DNA from: CADCWN01 sp046328475
GTDB taxonomy: Bacteria > Chloroflexota > Chloroflexia > Thermomicrobiales > CADCWN01
Assembly (NCBI GenBank): GCA_046328475.1
Contig: JAXLWN010000027.1
Span: forward strand, 19,758 to 83,757
Length of the DNA stretch: 64,000 nt
Direction of reading: 5' to 3'
Positions within the stretch are counted from its first letter, which is position 1, and every line of letters begins with the position of its first letter. The translations under genes were made by a program, and so were the position numbers. Under the pieces are notes generated by a model. It had not been told where the DNA came from. It was given only the letters and a program-made list of their open reading frames with translations, and ran no database searches. This document shows, one piece after another, positions 63,762 through 64,000 of the stretch.

Positions 63762-64000
63762 ATGCTGAGATTTGACGTGCGGCCCCGCGTGGGTCTTGGT
63801 TCCGTATCGTTTGACTCGTCCCGCGCAGATTGCCAGGAAGCGTTCGGTGTGCCCACGCATAGCGAGAGAGACGCCGATTCCTTCCTTAAGAACAGCCTTG
63901 TGGTTTCCTTCGATGCAGATGGGCAAATCGAGTACATTGAGGCCGCATTCGATCCGACCCTGGAATTCGTCTATCGGGGGTCAATATCTTCGCGACTCCG
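63762..64000 (+). CDS. Hypothetical protein (3'-truncated by window)
   Basis: Starts MLRFDVRPRVGLGSVSFDS at ATG 63762 (GGGAGAGAG upstream) and stays open to the window end; 79 residues are visible. Alternating hydrophobic strands with FDADGQIEYIEAAFDP resemble small all-beta or immunity-like proteins, but no family can be named. Less GC-rich than neighbours. Confidence 0.6.
   Translation, partial: MLRFDVRPRVGLGSVSFDSSRADCQEAFGVPTHSERDADSFLKNSLVVSFDADGQIEYIEAAFDPTLEFVYRGSISSRL

Overview
The window is GC-rich bacterial DNA that best fits Chloroflexota, probably Thermomicrobia (Sphaerobacter-like). This is inferred from gene content, not a database match: coenzyme F420 enzymes, an archaeal-type aspartyl-tRNA synthetase behind a T-box leader, c-di-AMP (ydaO) riboswitches, SLH-anchored surface protein, AfsR-type ATPase regulator, phytanoyl-CoA dioxygenase, MoaD-MoaE fusion and dense intergenic repeats. 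No rRNA, tRNA, CRISPR, prophage or plasmid function was seen.

Layout. 0-4.5 kb: glycosyltransferase, S51 peptidase, rhomboid-like/DUF2156 aminoacyl-lipid synthase. 4.6-6.4 kb: aspS with promoter, T-box and terminator. 6.7-16.6 kb: small catabolic enzymes, with a c-di-AMP riboswitch facing no gene. 16.6-20 kb: lower-GC patch with one membrane-protein gene split by a complete 1,495-bp IS. 20-25.3 kb: MBL hydrolase, DUF1801 protein and a sugar ABC importer whose two permeases are one polypeptide; a second c-di-AMP riboswitch lies about 0.8 kb upstream of it. 26.5-30.7 kb: VOC protein, membrane glycosyltransferase, SDR. 31-36.8 kb: purine breakdown (xanthine dehydrogenase, uricase, HIU hydrolase, OHCU decarboxylase), enough for hypoxanthine/xanthine to allantoin. 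37.3-46 kb: RCC1/SLH surface protein, AfsR-like regulator, TetR-MFS efflux pair. 46.3-53.3 kb: trmD, GGT-like protein, aldehyde dehydrogenase, diguanylate cyclase, MoaD-MoaE (supplying the cofactor xanthine dehydrogenase needs). 53.6-58.9 kb: antiporter-rhodanese fusion with an in-frame TGA, RraA-like protein, CBS-type Mn pyrophosphatase, DHFR-like reductase. 59.3-64 kb: F420 group (PPOX remnant, LLM oxidoreductase, CofE), MBL hydrolase, lipoprotein and a partial gene.

Two features pervade the window. First, many genes change reading frame; where worked out, the shift lies in a homopolymer, so most may be consensus errors. They are annotated as single genes with shifts noted. Second, about twenty gene boundaries carry short word arrays with a strict 7- or 8-nt period, usually followed by the reverse complement so that the RNA can fold into a long hairpin. 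The word differs by locus but the period holds. Arrays also sit inside both xanthine dehydrogenase genes, inside the T-box leader and across several stop codons.

Most worth following up: the period-locked arrays and their insertions, the paired c-di-AMP riboswitches with identical promoters and no adjacent target gene, the TGA at a rhodanese active-loop cysteine position, the single-chain permease, and M20-like and GGT-like proteins that have lost family catalytic residues.
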